Positions 7,087-8,267 of a stretch of 8,267 nt of DNA are shown here, piece after piece. How positions within the stretch are numbered: the stretch's first letter is position 1; each line of letters starts with the position of its first letter. Under the pieces are notes generated by a model. The model was given only the letters and a program-made list of their open reading frames with translations. It was not told the origin of the DNA and did not search any database. The DNA comes from Planctomycetaceae bacterium (GTDB lineage: Bacteria; Planctomycetota; Planctomycetia; Isosphaerales; Isosphaeraceae). The stretch lies in assembly GCA_019232645.1 (NCBI GenBank), contig JAFANO010000756.1, positions 1-8,267 on the forward strand, read 5' to 3'. The position numbers and the translations under genes were made by a program.

Positions 7087-7188
7087 TCCCGGCGCGTGAC
7101 CTCGGGATCCCCTCGAGGCGTCCCGGTGCTCGGAATGGCGTACATGACCTCCGTGGCCGATTCGGGATCCATCACAACCACCTCGACG

Positions 7189-7222
7189 AGAATAGCATCG
7201 ATCAGCCGGCCCGGAGTGTCAA
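7189..7222 (-). promoter_or_regulatory. Possible helicase promoter: TTGACA and extended -10
   Basis: On the minus strand a perfect TTGACA (7222-7217) is followed 22 bases later by TATTCT (7194-7189), preceded by TG one base away (TGCTATTCT, an extended -10). The spacing is about 5 bases longer than ideal, so the two boxes may not act together. The extended -10 could work alone. It would give a leader of roughly 95 bases before the helicase ATG. Confidence 0.27.
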
Positions 7223-7275
7223 GCGCCGAGTCCGGTCCCGACTTGCGGGAAGACGGGGTGGGAGGGAAGAGGCAA

Positions 7276-7298
7276 GGGGGCCGCGTGGAGCGGCCCCC
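7276..7298 (-). terminator. Likely terminator hairpin downstream of the porin gene
   Basis: GGGGGCCGC (7276-7284) and GCGGCCCCC (7290-7298) form a perfect 9-bp stem with a 5-base loop. Reading leftward from the porin, the stem is followed by TTGCCTCTTCCCTCCC, a pyrimidine-rich tail with only a few T. It lies about 98 bases after the porin stop codon. Strength and position favour a terminator for the porin transcript; the weak T tract lowers confidence. Confidence 0.5.
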
Positions 7299-7328
7299 GA
7301 GCGGGAGGAGAGAGTCGGCCGGCGCCAC

Positions 7329-7357
7329 CCCGCCCTCCCCGGGCGCGGGAGGGCGGG
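7329..7357 (-). terminator. Second strong hairpin just after the porin stop codon
   Basis: CCCGCCCTCCC (7329-7339) and GGGAGGGCGGG (7347-7357) form a perfect 11-bp stem around a 7-base loop, 39 bases beyond the porin stop codon. No T run follows on the minus strand. It may be the first of two tandem terminator hairpins, or a structure that protects the 3' end of the porin mRNA. Confidence 0.4.
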
Positions 7358-7396
7358 ATGAGGATGTTGGGGGGAGTCGCGATCGGACGGCCGAGT

Positions 7397-8267
7397 TCAA
7401 TAGAGGAGGATCGCGTCGACGGCGAGCGTCAACTGGCTCTTCTTCGTCCCGTCGATGTAGGGGTGGGTGAACTGCGACCAGTCGTACCGCGCCTCGGGCC
7501 GGATCCAGATGTAGGGCTTGGGCTTCCAGATCAGGCCGAGGGTCTGCTCGTAGAAGTTGTCGCGGAACCCGGTGCGTTGCCCGCCGTCGTCGCGGAAGAC
7601 TTCCGCGCGCCAGACGCCGGTCAGCTTCTCGGTGAAGGCGTAGAGGAACCAGTTGCCGAAGCTGTACCAGCTATCGTTCAGGTTGGTCCCGTCGGGGCCG
7701 GAGCCGGGGATGTTGTTCTCGAACGAGTCGTCGTTCTCGATCACCTGGGTCAGCTTGTCGGTCCACTTGTACGAGAAGACGTTGGTGAACGAGGTCCGCC
7801 AGTTGCTGCCATAGCCCGGGTTGCGCCGGCCGGCCTCGTAGGGGGGCACCGTGTTGCCGGGTAGGAGGACGGTCTGCGGACTGGGCTGGAGGAATCTCGG
7901 ATACTGGTTCGGGCCGAAGATGTACGAGATGGCCAGGTTCCCCTTGCCGTTCTTCGTGGTGTAGGTGAAACCGCCGAGGTAGTTCCACTTGTAGGTCTCG
8001 TTGAACCAGCGGTCGTAGCCGTTGACCGTGCCGTTGTAGAGGTTGATCCGGTCGGTCAGGTGCAGGGTGGAGAGCATGCCCAGGTGGGTGAACGGTTGGC
8101 CGTAGTTGAACATGTAAGGGACCGAGAGCAGCGGACGGCCGATCGCGGGCACCACCTCGTAGCCGAGGATCGTGTAGAACCGGCCCCCCTTGAAGTCGAT
8201 GCCCCCCTTGGTCAGGTAAGGCAGGTGGACCTCGCCGTAGATCTGCGCGGGGTCGTAGCCGGCGAAG
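7397..8267 (-). CDS. Partial outer-membrane beta-barrel porin (OmpL-like, BBP2 type), C-terminal part
   Basis: The reading frame is open from the right window edge to the TGA at 7397-7399, so 289 residues of the C-terminal portion are visible and the start lies outside. A GTG at 8155 is an internal Val codon, not the start: coding sequence continues upstream of it without break (GGIDFKGGRFYTILGYEVVP). The block GGRFYTILGYE, then PLLSVPYMFNYGQPFTHLGM, is the hallmark of the putative beta-barrel porin-2 (OmpL-like) family common in planctomycetes. The rest alternates polar and aromatic residues as expected for membrane beta strands, for example WFLYAFTEKLTGVWRAEVF and GLIWKPKPYIWIRPEARYDW. The final strand LTLAVDAILLY ends in an aromatic residue, like the outer-membrane assembly signal. 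It probably forms a diffusion channel in the outer membrane; the substrate is unknown. Any signal peptide would be beyond the window. Two hairpins follow the stop codon. Confidence 0.88.
   Translation of the reverse strand, partial: FAGYDPAQIYGEVHLPYLTKGGIDFKGGRFYTILGYEVVPAIGRPLLSVPYMFNYGQPFTHLGMLSTLHLTDRINLYNGTVNGYDRWFNETYKWNYLGGFTYTTKNGKGNLAISYIFGPNQYPRFLQPSPQTVLLPGNTVPPYEAGRRNPGYGSNWRTSFTNVFSYKWTDKLTQVIENDDSFENNIPGSGPDGTNLNDSWYSFGNWFLYAFTEKLTGVWRAEVFRDDGGQRTGFRDNFYEQTLGLIWKPKPYIWIRPEARYDWSQFTHPYIDGTKKSQLTLAVDAILLY

Larger units (their letters stand above)
7087..7396. other. Intergenic region between porin 3' end and helicase 5' end
   Basis: These 310 bases separate the porin stop codon from the helicase start, both genes being read leftward. 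Nearest the porin lie two perfect GC hairpins (7329-7357 and 7276-7298). Further left is a candidate helicase promoter (7189-7222), then a leader of about 95 bases. The leader holds a possible upstream ORF beginning at 7172 and two copies of TCGGGATCC (7102-7110 and 7162-7170). No independent gene can be supported with confidence. Confidence 0.5.

Noticed and set aside
3835..7470. A 1211-residue open frame on the plus strand, opposite the helicase gene.
   Set aside because: Its translation is dominated by Arg, Gly, Leu, Glu and Asp with no recognisable domain, whereas the minus strand encodes every SNF2 motif. G/C-ending codons on one strand leave the opposite frame free of stops.

Overview
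The window looks like chromosomal DNA from a high-GC planctomycete, most likely of the Isosphaeraceae type. Three things suggest this. The small protein at the left end carries the planctomycete N-terminal motif FEAMEGRRLLS (LEPR-XLL-like). The right end encodes an OmpL-like beta-barrel porin of a kind common in planctomycetes. The whole window has a strong G/C third-position bias, which opens long spurious reading frames opposite the real genes. The organism call is inference from gene content, because no rRNA or other marker gene is present.

Layout from left to right. (1) 11-463 (+): a 150-residue small secreted or surface-type protein with the LEPR-XLL-like motif and C-terminal 16-residue repeats. 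(2) 464-882: about 420 bases in which I see no convincing gene. (3) 883-2322 (+): a polytopic membrane glycosyltransferase of family GT87 (DUF2029), whose exact start is debatable. (4) 2391-7086 (-): a three-gene cluster read leftward. It consists of a 1069-residue SNF2/HepA-type helicase (7086 to 3877), a 137-residue protein I do not recognise (3761 to 3348), and a 308-residue SWIM zinc-finger protein (3317 to 2391). (5) 7087-7396: an intergenic stretch with a possible helicase promoter, a possible upstream ORF and two strong GC-rich hairpins. (6) 7397-8267 (-): the C-terminal 289 residues of a beta-barrel porin that runs off the right edge.

The SNF2 helicase and the SWIM protein form a recognisable bacterial pair. 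SWIM fingers are putative nucleic-acid or protein-binding modules often encoded beside, or fused to, SNF2 ATPases, so the two products probably act together on DNA or protein-DNA complexes. The extra feature here is the unrecognised 137-residue protein between them. It is preceded by a well-formed sigma70-like promoter (TTGGCA, 17 bases, TATCAT), so it and the SWIM gene could be transcribed apart from the helicase. The GT87 enzyme and the porin belong to the cell envelope and have no evident functional link to the helicase cluster.

I saw no tRNA, rRNA, CRISPR array, insertion sequence or phage gene. Nothing here is clearly a new system. The best candidates for a second look are the 137-residue protein with its internal promoter and the upstream ORF overlapping the helicase start.
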